From NCBI GenBank assembly GCA_937871285.1, contig CALMQS010000048.1:1-64000 (forward strand): a DNA stretch of 64,000 nucleotides, given 5' to 3'. The first letter of the stretch is position 1; each line of letters begins with the position of its first letter. A program made the translations under genes and the position numbers. The notes under the pieces are model-generated. The model saw only the letters and a list, made by a program, of their open reading frames with translations. It had not been told where the DNA came from and searched no databases. Source of the DNA: an uncultured Sphingobacteriales bacterium. GTDB lineage: Bacteria; Bacteroidota; Bacteroidia; Chitinophagales; Chitinophagaceae. Below, piece after piece: positions 24,606 to 32,942 of the stretch.

Positions 24606-25754
24606 ATGAACCGGGTGGCAGTACCTACATTTGACGTGCTTTATATGATTACGAATAACAATCCTTCGCCGCTTTTAGCCGCGGAATCCATTACCCTGAT
24701 CAGGCAGTATGCCGCAGCGGCAGAACAAACAGGGCAACTGCATCCCGAGCAACTGCAACTCATTTATGACCAAAACTGGTTTAACCTTTTTGTACCCCGT
24801 TTAATGGGCGGACTTGAAATGTCGCTACCCGAAGGGGTACGCCTGCAGGAGTGTTTGGCCCGGGCAGACGGAGGCTTTGGTTGGACGGTTACCCTTTGCA
24901 GCGGGGCAAACTGGTTTATTGGATTTATGGATAAATCCGCCGCTGCTGCTTTTTTTTCCGATAAGCAGGTATGCCTTGCCGGTAGTGGCGCGGCTACCGG
25001 AAAAGCCACGCTTACCGAAAACGGCTACACCGTGAATGGCTACTGGAAATACGCAACGGGCGCTCCGCATGCCACCGCGTTTACAGCTAACTGTGTCATT
25101 GAAAAAGACGGAGAACTGATATTGCAGGAGGATGGCTCGCCCCTTGTAAAAGCATTTATTTTCAGAAAGGAGGAAGTAGAAATACACAATACCTGGAATG
25201 CCACCGGTATGCGGGCTACCGCAAGCCATTCCTTTAGTGTAAAAGCCCTGCATATACCAAAGAACAGGTGCTTTATTATTGAGCCGGGGCATGCCTGCCT
25301 GCCGGATCTTGTTTTTCGTTTTCCTTTTCAGCTTTTTGCGGAAGTAACCATTGCCGCCAACTACTGCGGCATAGCTTTTCATTTTATGGACGAGTGTAAA
25401 CCCATTTTCGAAGAAAGGATCAAACGCCATGGCTATGCCATAAAGGAAGCCTGTGAAATGCTGGAGATATTGGGACGCACCCAAAGCAAGCTGGAAGACG
25501 CCCGGCAGCTTTTTTACCGTATCCTGGAAAAGACCTGGGAAAATGGCAGCATGGAAAAGCGATGGGATACTTTAGATCTTGAAAACCTGAATGAAGCGTG
25601 CAGAACAATGGTTAAGCTGGCACGTAGTTCGGTGGATGACCTTTACCCTTACTGCGGAATGATTGCAACAGAACAAGGCTCAGGCATTAACCGGGTATGG
25701 CGCGATTTTCATACCGCAAGCCTCCACGCTGTGTTTACTTTCGGATGCGGGTAA
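24606..25754 (+). CDS. Acyl-CoA dehydrogenase-fold flavoprotein (HsaA/DszC-like)
   Basis: Up to 382 residues, with the acyl-CoA dehydrogenase fold and a type-2 C-terminal domain as in flavin-dependent monooxygenases such as HsaA or DszC. Helical N-terminal domain: LYDQNWFNLFVP-type, here LIYDQNWFNLFVPRLMGG. Middle beta domain: GSGAATGKATLTENGYTVNG, then WKYATGAPHATAFTANC and WNATGMRATASHSF. C-terminal helical bundle from about 240. The catalytic glutamate of true dehydrogenases is not evident. Translation may begin at the ATG at 24645 (MITNNNPS), which fits the family start better. Confidence 0.8.
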   Translation: MNRVAVPTFDVLYMITNNNPSPLLAAESITLIRQYAAAAEQTGQLHPEQLQLIYDQNWFNLFVPRLMGGLEMSLPEGVRLQECLARADGGFGWTVTLCSGANWFIGFMDKSAAAAFFSDKQVCLAGSGAATGKATLTENGYTVNGYWKYATGAPHATAFTANCVIEKDGELILQEDGSPLVKAFIFRKEEVEIHNTWNATGMRATASHSFSVKALHIPKNRCFIIEPGHACLPDLVFRFPFQLFAEVTIAANYCGIAFHFMDECKPIFEERIKRHGYAIKEACEMLEILGRTQSKLEDARQLFYRILEKTWENGSMEKRWDTLDLENLNEACRTMVKLARSSVDDLYPYCGMIATEQGSGINRVWRDFHTASLHAVFTFGCG

Positions 25755-25761
25755 TACGATT

Positions 25762-25961
25762 GGGATTTGAGGGGAAATACAAAGAACCAAGAACCAAATA
25801 AGTCCAAATCCGAAGCAACAAATCTGAAATCCGAAGACACTTACCACTTGCCCCTTACTACCCACAGCTCACCGTTCACCTGCGGCCCGACGCTTCCTTC
25901 GTTGCGTACCGGCCGCCACATTTTCAAATTACCACATTTTCAAATTTTCAAATTTCACTCA
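25762..25961. repeat. Intergenic word mosaic between converging genes
   Basis: Contains AAAGAACCAAGAACCAAAT, AATCCGAAGCAACAAATC, TGAAATCCGAAGACAC, ACTTGCCCCTTACTACC and a run of CATTTTCAAATT / TTTTCAAATTTTCAAATTT. Each word class recurs in other gaps. No gene was recognised. Confidence 0.6.
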
Positions 25962-26822
25962 TCACCTGTGCAGTCCTCTTAACTTCAGGTAATCCATCAG
26001 TTCTGCATACAAATCGGTTTGTATAATATTGGTATGCCGCATTTGCAGTAAAGCATCAAATCCACTATCTTTTTCTGTTCTTTCCATTTTATCATACTTA
26101 CCCAGGGCATTCATCCAAAGCCGTATGCCTTTGCCACGGATAACGCCCATTAACGAGTCGGAATAAAATTTATCATCTGCATGTATCACCGGCACTGCTA
26201 TGCCCTGGTTAAATATACCATCCACGTCTTCTTTGCTATAGGCCCGCGTCATGAACTGTATTTTTTTATTCATGCGGCGCAGGGCGGGGGCATCTTTATA
26301 ATCGTATAAAAAAAACAAAGCCTGCTTTTCCGTTCCTGTTTTTCTCAGCAGCCGGGCGGCAGACCTGGCCGCCCTTTTACCTTCGGCCTTATAATCAATA
26401 TCGAGCATAACTTTTCCTTTCACCAGTTCAAGCACTTCTTTAAATGTGGGAATTTTTTCTGTGGTAGGTTTACCATCATGCAAAAGAAAAAGTTGCTGCA
26501 GCTCGGCATAGGTCATACCGGCAACAGGTCCTTTACCGGTAGTAGTACGGTCAACGGTTTTGTCGTGCATAATGATCATTACCCCGTCTTTCGTTTCCCT
26601 GATGTCCGTTTCAATGATATCAACCCCAAGCCGTATGGCTTCTTTCATGGCGGCAACAGAGTTTTCAGGGAAGTCGGGATGCTCCGCCCGGTGCGCAGCT
26701 ACCAGTATCCTGTCGGCACGGTTATGAAAATCATTAAGAATACTGTCAAGGTTAGATTGCGCCGCAGCAACAATGGTAACCAATAGTACAGTGAACAATA
26801 ATAGTATGCGTTTGTAATACAT
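25962..26822 (-). CDS. Secreted glycerophosphodiester phosphodiesterase
   Basis: About 286 residues from the ATG at 26822; the longer frame would need a TTG start. A signal peptide (MYYKRILLLFTVLLVTIVAA) precedes a GDPD TIM barrel. The catalytic HR of AHRAEHPDFPENS, the metal residues of DIIETDIRETKDG and the second catalytic histidine of IIMHDKTVDRTTTG are all in place. The enzyme would release glycerol-3-phosphate from deacylated phospholipids in the periplasm. It is the last gene of a seven-member exported phosphoesterase island. Confidence 0.9.
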   Translation of the reverse strand: MYYKRILLLFTVLLVTIVAAAQSNLDSILNDFHNRADRILVAAHRAEHPDFPENSVAAMKEAIRLGVDIIETDIRETKDGVMIIMHDKTVDRTTTGKGPVAGMTYAELQQLFLLHDGKPTTEKIPTFKEVLELVKGKVMLDIDYKAEGKRAARSAARLLRKTGTEKQALFFLYDYKDAPALRRMNKKIQFMTRAYSKEDVDGIFNQGIAVPVIHADDKFYSDSLMGVIRGKGIRLWMNALGKYDKMERTEKDSGFDALLQMRHTNIIQTDLYAELMDYLKLRGLHR

Positions 26823-27327
26823 AAGGCTTAAGATATTCAAATAAAGTCTGAATTAAAAAATCCGAAATCCGAAATAATGCAAAGCATCAAAAACCAAAAA
26901 TCAAGAACCAAACAAAATTCAAAATTCAACTTCATAGTAGAGAATTCAAAATAAAACCTGTCAGCCGTGGCAGATACAGATGCTTCGTTCAGCATTGACA
27001 GGCAATGGAATAGAGGTTCAGCTTTTGTACTACAGTTTAGCCAATCACTGTAGCTTGTCATGCTGCCACAGCTTGCCTACCGACAGGCATCTATCTTCGC
27101 TGCAATCATTCACTACCGCTTGTAATTTCACGATTCAGATTGCACGTTGCTTACCACGATAGACAAAATCCAAAACTGAAACCCAAAACGAAACGGACTT
27201 TCCCATGCAACCTGTAACTTGAAACCTGTACCACCGCTGACTACTGACCACTGGATATTTAATACAAAACCCGGAGCGTCAAATCCGAAATTCGAATCCA
27301 ATACTCCGGGCTTTGAAACAAACAGCC
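26823..27327. repeat. Intergenic region with word mosaic and degenerate palindrome
   Basis: A roughly 500-bp gap between the GDPD and PafA-like genes. The edges carry AAATCCGAAATCCGAAATAA, AAAACCAAAAATCAAGAACC and CAAATCCGAAATTCGAATCC words. The middle holds a TGCCTACCGACAGGCA palindrome (27074-27089) and unrecognised sequence. A terminator lies at 27266-27314. Confidence 0.5.
27266..27314 (-). terminator. Probable terminator of the PafA-like gene
   Basis: On the minus strand, CCCGGAG (27310-27304) pairs with CTCCGGG (27276-27270) and is followed by a TTTT run. The loop is long (27 nt) and made of word-mosaic sequence. It lies 15 bp after the stop codon. Confidence 0.5.
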
Positions 27328-28986
27328 TTATCTTCCTCCTGTTACTTCTGTAATAGGCTGTCCTATAGCGCCGCTGGGCATTTGTATGCGCAGCAGGGCG
27401 GCAATTGTTGGAGCGATGTCTGTCATGCCGGTTACCCTGTTGGTATAGCCGGGTTTTATTTTCCATCCCATCCATACCAGTGGAATATGTGCATCGTAAG
27501 GATACCATGTGCCATGTGTGGCGCCTTTAATGTTTCCACCTTTCCATGTGGGTTGTGGTATTACCATAAAATCACCACTGCGTTTTACATAATACCCTTT
27601 AATGAGCATTGATTTTATATGGTCGGGAATGGGGGCTGCGCCCAGCGCTTCACTTTCCAGCACATTGGCAATACCAGGCGCTTTCAATAAAATTTCTTTT
27701 ATGGTACGGCCTACATCGCTGCGGCTGATCCCCTTTTTATCAAACTCCTCCCAGTTCATATACAACTGGTAATTGGCAAAGGAAAGCACAGGCTTTTCAA
27801 CCCCGTATTTTTCTTTCAATCCATCTAACAATGCTTTAGAAAAATCTTTATCCTGGATAGCGCCGGAGGGCATTTTATTTTCTAAATAAAAGCCTGGAGA
27901 CTCGGATACGCCATGATCGGCAGTAATGAAATAGAGGTAGTTGCCTTTACCGAATTTTTTATCTAAGTAGGTAAAAAAATCAGCCAGCTCTTTATCCAAA
28001 CGAAGGTAATTATCTTCAATTTCTATAGAATTTGGTCCGTAGGTATGTCCGATGGCATCAGGACTGGAAAAGCTCACCGCTAAAAAATCAGTGAATTTTC
28101 CTCCGCCCAGGTTGTATCCTTCAATAGCCGCTTTGGCAAAATCAAAAGTAAGGGTATTACCATAAGGTGTTGTGCGTACCGCGCTGTAGTTCTTACCGAT
28201 AAACTGTTTCAGATTGCGCGGAAAAACGGGTTTAGCCTCCCCGTTAGCAGTGCCCTCGTACGACTTATCATCCGCCGTGCTTAAGGTATAGGTATTGATA
28301 GGATAGAGCGTATTCCAGTCGTTCTTATAATAACTGTCTACTACTTTTTTATCATTAAAGCGTTTAGCCCATTCCGGTAGCTCTTCCATATAATAGGTGC
28401 TGGTAACAAAATTACCGTCTTTGCCATTGTACCAGAAAGCTCCGGTGGCGGCATGTCCGGCAGGTAAAATGGAAGCCCTGTCTTTAATAGCCACACCTAC
28501 TGTTTTGCTCTGAAAGTTGGATGCTATGCGCAACTGGTCGGTAATAGTGGTTGACAGGTTATTACGGGGCGATTCCCCTGTTCCGCCTTCTGCTGATCCC
28601 ACAAGATTAACCGACTCGTCATCTACACAACCAATCTCCTTACCCATGGAACGTTCGTACCAGCCATTACCTACTATCCCGTGTACAGCAGGTGAAGTTC
28701 CGGTATATACAGAAGCATGTCCGCAACCCGTAATAGTTGGAGAATAATCAATCAATGTGTTCTCACAGGAAAACCCTTCCCTTATCAGTCTTTTAAATCC
28801 GCCTTCCGTATAACGGTCCTGGAAACGGTATAAATAATCCCAGCGCATCTGGTCTACCATCATACCCACTACTATTTTGGGCTGCTGTGGCGTGGAAGAA
28901 GCGCTCTTTGCAGTGGTTTGTGCATGCGTTATACATACAAATGACATCATTATCAAACCGGAGAGACAGTACTTAAATTTCATCAT
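27328..28986 (-). CDS. PafA-like alkaline phosphatase
   Basis: About 552 residues from the ATG at 28986, which opens a signal peptide ending in THAQ. The fold is the alkaline-phosphatase superfamily (type I phosphodiesterase branch). The nucleophilic threonine lies in SPTITGCGHASVYTG. The asparagine of VGNGWY and the Lys-Asp-Arg of VAIKDRASI correspond to residues that in PafA of Elizabethkingia contact the phosphate and give monoesterase activity. Metal ligands appear in DHGVSESPG and near GATHGTWYPYD. It would release phosphate from many monoesters in the periplasm. Confidence 0.9.
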   Translation of the reverse strand: MMKFKYCLSGLIMMSFVCITHAQTTAKSASSTPQQPKIVVGMMVDQMRWDYLYRFQDRYTEGGFKRLIREGFSCENTLIDYSPTITGCGHASVYTGTSPAVHGIVGNGWYERSMGKEIGCVDDESVNLVGSAEGGTGESPRNNLSTTITDQLRIASNFQSKTVGVAIKDRASILPAGHAATGAFWYNGKDGNFVTSTYYMEELPEWAKRFNDKKVVDSYYKNDWNTLYPINTYTLSTADDKSYEGTANGEAKPVFPRNLKQFIGKNYSAVRTTPYGNTLTFDFAKAAIEGYNLGGGKFTDFLAVSFSSPDAIGHTYGPNSIEIEDNYLRLDKELADFFTYLDKKFGKGNYLYFITADHGVSESPGFYLENKMPSGAIQDKDFSKALLDGLKEKYGVEKPVLSFANYQLYMNWEEFDKKGISRSDVGRTIKEILLKAPGIANVLESEALGAAPIPDHIKSMLIKGYYVKRSGDFMVIPQPTWKGGNIKGATHGTWYPYDAHIPLVWMGWKIKPGYTNRVTGMTDIAPTIAALLRIQMPSGAIGQPITEVTGGR

Positions 28987-29097
28987 TAGATATATTTTAT
29001 TTTTACAATACAGCTTTAGCAAACAAATTAACACCATTTAACTAAAAAGAGCTGCGTTTTCTGACGCGTTCTTTTTGGATTAACCAATCATAAACAA

Positions 29098-30381
29098 TTA
29101 TTTCAGACTGATCAGCTTATTGTTTTTGCCTTTTCTTTTTACCAGGTCAAAGGCATCAAACAACTCACCCGCTACCGTATACGAGCGATACGAGAGCTTC
29201 TTTCCATTTATTGTTATCAACTGGTAGAGCTGCAGATGACCACCGCTTTTATCGGCCCATTCGGGCTTATCATCTGCATACATTTTTGACCCACTCATAG
29301 ACACCACATACATCGTGGGTGATGTGCCGCTGTTATCCGGCATGGGAATTTTCTGCATCCCCCGTCCATACGCATGATCGTGTCCCTGCAATACCAGGTC
29401 TACTTTATATTTATTGAATATGGGTTGAAAATTTTCCCGCAGGTTTTTATTATCGCGGTTAGATTTTACCGAATATACCGGGTGATGAAATACCACGCAT
29501 GTCCATTGGTTAGGATTATTGGATAAAATATTTTCCAGCCAGTTTATTTGCTTTTGCATCCCATCGCCGCCAAACCAGATCGCCTGCGAGTTCAGTGATA
29601 TGAAGCGCACACCCTGGACATCGGTATAATAACAGGTTTCTTCTAATCCCGCGGGACCATTTTCGGGCAGTGTAAACTGCGGCCGCCATAAAGCGGTTAG
29701 CTCGTTTACGCCCTCCGCATTATCGGCATGCTCATGATTGCCCGGCGACATCATGCCGGGTATGGTGCTGTGAATAAAGCTTCCACCGTAAAATAATTCG
29801 CCCCATTCGTGATCATTACGCCCCCTGTTTACAATATCTCCCGCATACAGAATAAGCTTCGCATCCGGCATCTTTGTATACGCTTCACGAATTACGCCCG
29901 GCCAAAAAGTTCTCATGCCCATTTGCACATCTCCCATGTAAATAAAGGAAAAAGGTTCACCCGTATTTCCTGCAGTTTTTACATGAAACCATTCGCTCAT
30001 GTAGTCGCCATTGCCCACACGATACATATACCGGGTTCCGGGCCGCAGACCGCTAAACACAGCCGAATGATAGCTCGCCACTATTCCGGTATGTGTTACA
30101 GATTCTGTTTTAGCCTTTACTACGGTGGCTTTTGCCGCATCGGCCGGGTTGGAAACGGCAATGATAATTTCGGCCGATCCGGCAGTAATGCTGTCGTGCG
30201 TACGCCAGTTAACCGCCAGGGATGTGGAAGGGTCCTGGGTTACATTCAATACGATCCTGTCGGGATAAGGAGACGGAGGATAAAGATTATTCTGCTGTGC
30301 CTGCGCTTTCGCGCAAATCAATATAGCCAAACAGCAAGCCACGCTGTGCTGAAAAATACGGGAATTAATTTTTAGCTGCAT
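29098..30381 (-). CDS. Secreted purple-acid-phosphatase-like metallophosphoesterase (copy 1)
   Basis: A 427-residue exported dinuclear-metal phosphoesterase. A signal peptide ends near KAQAQ. An N-terminal fibronectin-like domain (about 35-135) holds PDRIVLNVTQDPSTSLAVNW. The catalytic domain has GDVQMG, YAGDIVNRG, SPGNHEH, VVFHHPVY and QGHDHAYGRG, the five classic metal-binding blocks. It is a tandem paralogue of the next gene (57 bp apart), with near-identical motif text, so it arose by local duplication. Confidence 0.92.
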   Translation of the reverse strand: MQLKINSRIFQHSVACCLAILICAKAQAQQNNLYPPSPYPDRIVLNVTQDPSTSLAVNWRTHDSITAGSAEIIIAVSNPADAAKATVVKAKTESVTHTGIVASYHSAVFSGLRPGTRYMYRVGNGDYMSEWFHVKTAGNTGEPFSFIYMGDVQMGMRTFWPGVIREAYTKMPDAKLILYAGDIVNRGRNDHEWGELFYGGSFIHSTIPGMMSPGNHEHADNAEGVNELTALWRPQFTLPENGPAGLEETCYYTDVQGVRFISLNSQAIWFGGDGMQKQINWLENILSNNPNQWTCVVFHHPVYSVKSNRDNKNLRENFQPIFNKYKVDLVLQGHDHAYGRGMQKIPMPDNSGTSPTMYVVSMSGSKMYADDKPEWADKSGGHLQLYQLITINGKKLSYRSYTVAGELFDAFDLVKRKGKNNKLISLK

Positions 30382-30438
30382 AATATAGGGTCAAATGATG
30401 AATACGATAAAAAATCTGAACGATACGGTATTTCCTGG

Positions 30439-31791
30439 TTATTTTTTTTCTACCATCTTATTGGGCTTGCCTTTTTGTTTTAACAGGTCAAAGGCGTCAT
30501 AGAGCTCCCCGGTAGCCGTATACGCTTTGTACTGCAATGTATTTCCTTCAACCGTTATCAACTGGTAAAGCTGGGTATAGGTGGCCGATACATCCATCCA
30601 GCCACCTTCAAATTTGGATGACATTTTGGGACCGCTTACCGACAACACATATACCGTACCCGATCTTTCATTTTTGGTGGCGCCTTCTATTTTCTGCATC
30701 CCCCGCGCATACGCATGATCGTGACCCTGCAGCACAATATCCACCTTATATTTATCAAATAATGGTTTAAAGGTATTGCGCATCCGTATATTATCGCGTG
30801 TAGGACGTATGGAATAAAAAGGATGATGAAATAAAACGGCGGTCCACTGGTTAGGGTTATTGCGCAGCAGCGAATCTACCCATACTTTCTGCTTTTGCAG
30901 ATCTTCATCCGACTCTTCTACCCTGTAAGAATTGATGGAAATGAAACGCATGCCCTGCACATCGGTGTAATAACATGATTCCTTTAAACCTTCCGGCCCG
31001 TTTTCGGGAAGTGAGAATTGCGGGCGCCAGAAAGCCGAAAGCGTATCGCCTGTGCGGGCATATTCATGGTTGCCCGGCGAATGCATGCCGGGTATAGTGC
31101 TGTGAATAAAGCTTCCGCCATAGAATAATTCCCCCCACTCCACGTCATTGTTGCCCCGGTTTACAATATCGCCGGCATATAAAATTAAATTAGCCTCCGG
31201 CATCCTGGCATAAGCATCCCGTATAACTCTTGGCCATAATGTTTTTATACCTGCCTGCACATCACCCAAATAAATAAACGAAAGCTTGTCGCCGGATTTT
31301 CCGGCGGTTTTGGTATGAAACCATTCGCTCCAGTGAGCACCCTGCCCCACCCTGTACATGTATACTGTTTTAGGAGTAAGACCTGACACGGTAACCGAAT
31401 GATAGTTGGCAGCAATATCTTCAAATTGAAACGCCTCGCTTTTTGCCTGCTTCTGCAATGCTTTGTCAACAGCACGGGGATCGGCCGTAACAGGCATGAT
31501 CTCCAGGAAACCTTCTCTAACGGTATCGCATGTACGCCAGTTTACCGCTATTGATGTAGACGGATCCTGGGTAACATTCAGCACAATCCTGTCCGGGTTA
31601 GGGACGGGAGGGAACGGGTTTACCGCTGTTGTTTGCGCCTGTACCGCCATACAAAACATAACGCATAAGCTAATAAAGCCTGCATGCCGGTAACCCGGTT
31701 CCCCCGGCTGGTGTCTCCACCAGCCGGCAACAATTTGGAATGCATCCGCATGCCGGTAATCTTTCTCTTTCCTGCTGTTTATTCTAATCAT
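30439..31791 (-). CDS. Secreted purple-acid-phosphatase-like metallophosphoesterase (copy 2), with in-frame insert near the start
   Basis: A 450-residue paralogue of copy 1 with the same domain order and metal blocks (GDVQAG, YAGDIVNRG, SPGNHEY, LFHHPFY, QGHDHAYARG). The N-terminus is odd. YRHA occurs at residues 12-15 and again at 34-37, separated by an 18-residue segment rich in W, P and G (including AGWWRHQPGEPG). Removing 22 codons leaves an ordinary signal peptide (MIRINSRKEKDYRHA joined to GFISLCVMFCMAVQAQ). The gene therefore seems to carry a 66-bp in-frame insertion ahead of its hydrophobic core. Export may still work, with a long n-region. Confidence 0.9.
   Translation of the reverse strand: MIRINSRKEKDYRHADAFQIVAGWWRHQPGEPGYRHAGFISLCVMFCMAVQAQTTAVNPFPPVPNPDRIVLNVTQDPSTSIAVNWRTCDTVREGFLEIMPVTADPRAVDKALQKQAKSEAFQFEDIAANYHSVTVSGLTPKTVYMYRVGQGAHWSEWFHTKTAGKSGDKLSFIYLGDVQAGIKTLWPRVIRDAYARMPEANLILYAGDIVNRGNNDVEWGELFYGGSFIHSTIPGMHSPGNHEYARTGDTLSAFWRPQFSLPENGPEGLKESCYYTDVQGMRFISINSYRVEESDEDLQKQKVWVDSLLRNNPNQWTAVLFHHPFYSIRPTRDNIRMRNTFKPLFDKYKVDIVLQGHDHAYARGMQKIEGATKNERSGTVYVLSVSGPKMSSKFEGGWMDVSATYTQLYQLITVEGNTLQYKAYTATGELYDAFDLLKQKGKPNKMVEKK
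31682..31759. mobile_element. 66-bp palindromic mini-element with 12-bp direct repeats, inserted in frame
   Basis: GCATGCCGGTAA occurs at 31682-31693 and 31748-31759, exactly 66 bp apart. Between them lies a perfect 10-bp inverted repeat CCGGCTGGTG / CACCAGCCGG (31704-31713 and 31718-31727) with a 4-nt loop. The segment has no stop codon in the phosphoesterase frame. This resembles in-frame palindromic elements such as the Rickettsia RPEs. Confidence 0.7.
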
Positions 31792-31815
31792 GTAAATAAT
31801 AGTATTGATTTATGA

Positions 31816-32931
31816 TCAGTCCTTAATCTCTTTTATTTCCTCAGCTATGGGATGATCAGCCTGGTAACGCAGTCCCAGCAGGGAAGCAATGGTTTGCGCA
31901 GATTGCTGCTGGTACAACTGCCCGGGTGTTTTCACTTCTCCTTTGGCTGGTATGCCGGGCCCCATCACCGCCATCCACATTTCATGCGAATCCGCAACAC
32001 TCCTGCTGCCATGACCTGTCCATTGATCTTTATTGATATCGCCGCGGCCATGATCGGTTGTAATAAAAAGCGCGGTTTTGTTCCTGTATTCCGGTGTATG
32101 CTGCACATATTCCCATATCTCGCTTATCCATGTATCTACCTGCCTCGCAGCGTCTAAGTAATCTTTGTACCGGCCTGCATGCGCCCATTCATCGGTTTCA
32201 CCATAGCCTATAAAAAGCACACGCGGCTTTTTCTCCTTCAGGTATTCCATAGCGGCATAATGGGTAAATACATCAAGGCATTCTCCTTCGCCAAAAGGCT
32301 TGTAAGAATTTTTAAGCATGGCGTTGATCAGCTCTTCTTTGGGTGTGGGATGATCGCCACCGGTAGCGCTGAAAGCCGACACTACCGGGAACCCGCAACG
32401 TTCCTTATTAAGGATGCGGTCAAAAGCGCCCCATGCGCCAAAAGCCGCTACCCTGTCTTTAAATCCTTCCTGGCGGTTAATGTATTCCAGTACCGTGGTA
32501 TGCGGGTTGGGCTTGTACTCATTTGAATTAATGGCGGTATCGGGGTAGCCCGTAAAAATTTCATTATATCCCGGGTAAGAGAACCAGTAAGGGTTGGCAA
32601 CATCTACCTTATTACCATAAGCGCGGTTCCCATAGAGCTGTCCTTTTTGCGCAATGCTGTCCCAGAAAAAAGGTAAAAGCTTTTTCCTCCGTTCCGTTTC
32701 GTCCGCGGCCCAGTAATTTTCAAATATTTTTGCACTATCTCTGCGCCCCTGGTTAAACCGGCCGTTCGTGGCAATAAGACTGTCCATGCCTTTGTACAAT
32801 TCCTGCCAGCGTAAACCGTCGGTGGTAATAACGATGATATGCTCAATTTTACCTTCTTCATTACCGGTGGTATTGCTGCCTGTGCAGCCATAAAGCATAA
32901 ACCATCCTGCCAGTAGTATTATTTTATGCAT
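31816..32931 (-). CDS. Alkaline phosphatase superfamily lipoprotein
   Basis: A 371-residue lipoprotein (lipobox LYGC near residue 16) with a type I phosphodiesterase/sulfatase-like fold. The first metal site is VITTDGLRWQELYKG, the likely nucleophile region is SYPGYNEIFTGYPD, and later metal ligands are GYGETDEWAHAGRY, TTDHGRGD and GHGSRSV. It lacks the K-x-R block of PafA, so a different phospho- or phosphono-ester is likely. The end (AQTIASLLGLRYQADHP) is closely echoed by the truncated gene at 34598-34771. It is part of the exported phosphoesterase island. Confidence 0.88.
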   Translation of the reverse strand: MHKIILLAGWFMLYGCTGSNTTGNEEGKIEHIIVITTDGLRWQELYKGMDSLIATNGRFNQGRRDSAKIFENYWAADETERRKKLLPFFWDSIAQKGQLYGNRAYGNKVDVANPYWFSYPGYNEIFTGYPDTAINSNEYKPNPHTTVLEYINRQEGFKDRVAAFGAWGAFDRILNKERCGFPVVSAFSATGGDHPTPKEELINAMLKNSYKPFGEGECLDVFTHYAAMEYLKEKKPRVLFIGYGETDEWAHAGRYKDYLDAARQVDTWISEIWEYVQHTPEYRNKTALFITTDHGRGDINKDQWTGHGSRSVADSHEMWMAVMGPGIPAKGEVKTPGQLYQQQSAQTIASLLGLRYQADHPIAEEIKEIKD

Positions 32932-32942
32932 AACGGTTGTTT

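Noticed and set aside
27290..27310. TTCGAATCC as a tRNA T-arm
   Set aside because: No acceptor, D-arm or anticodon stem could be built around it. It lies in a terminator loop made of TCCGAA words.
31682..31759. Assembly error as the explanation for the 66-bp insert
   Set aside because: The segment keeps frame and contains a perfect inverted repeat, and the flanking duplication is short and exact, which fits a mobile element better. It cannot be fully excluded without reads.
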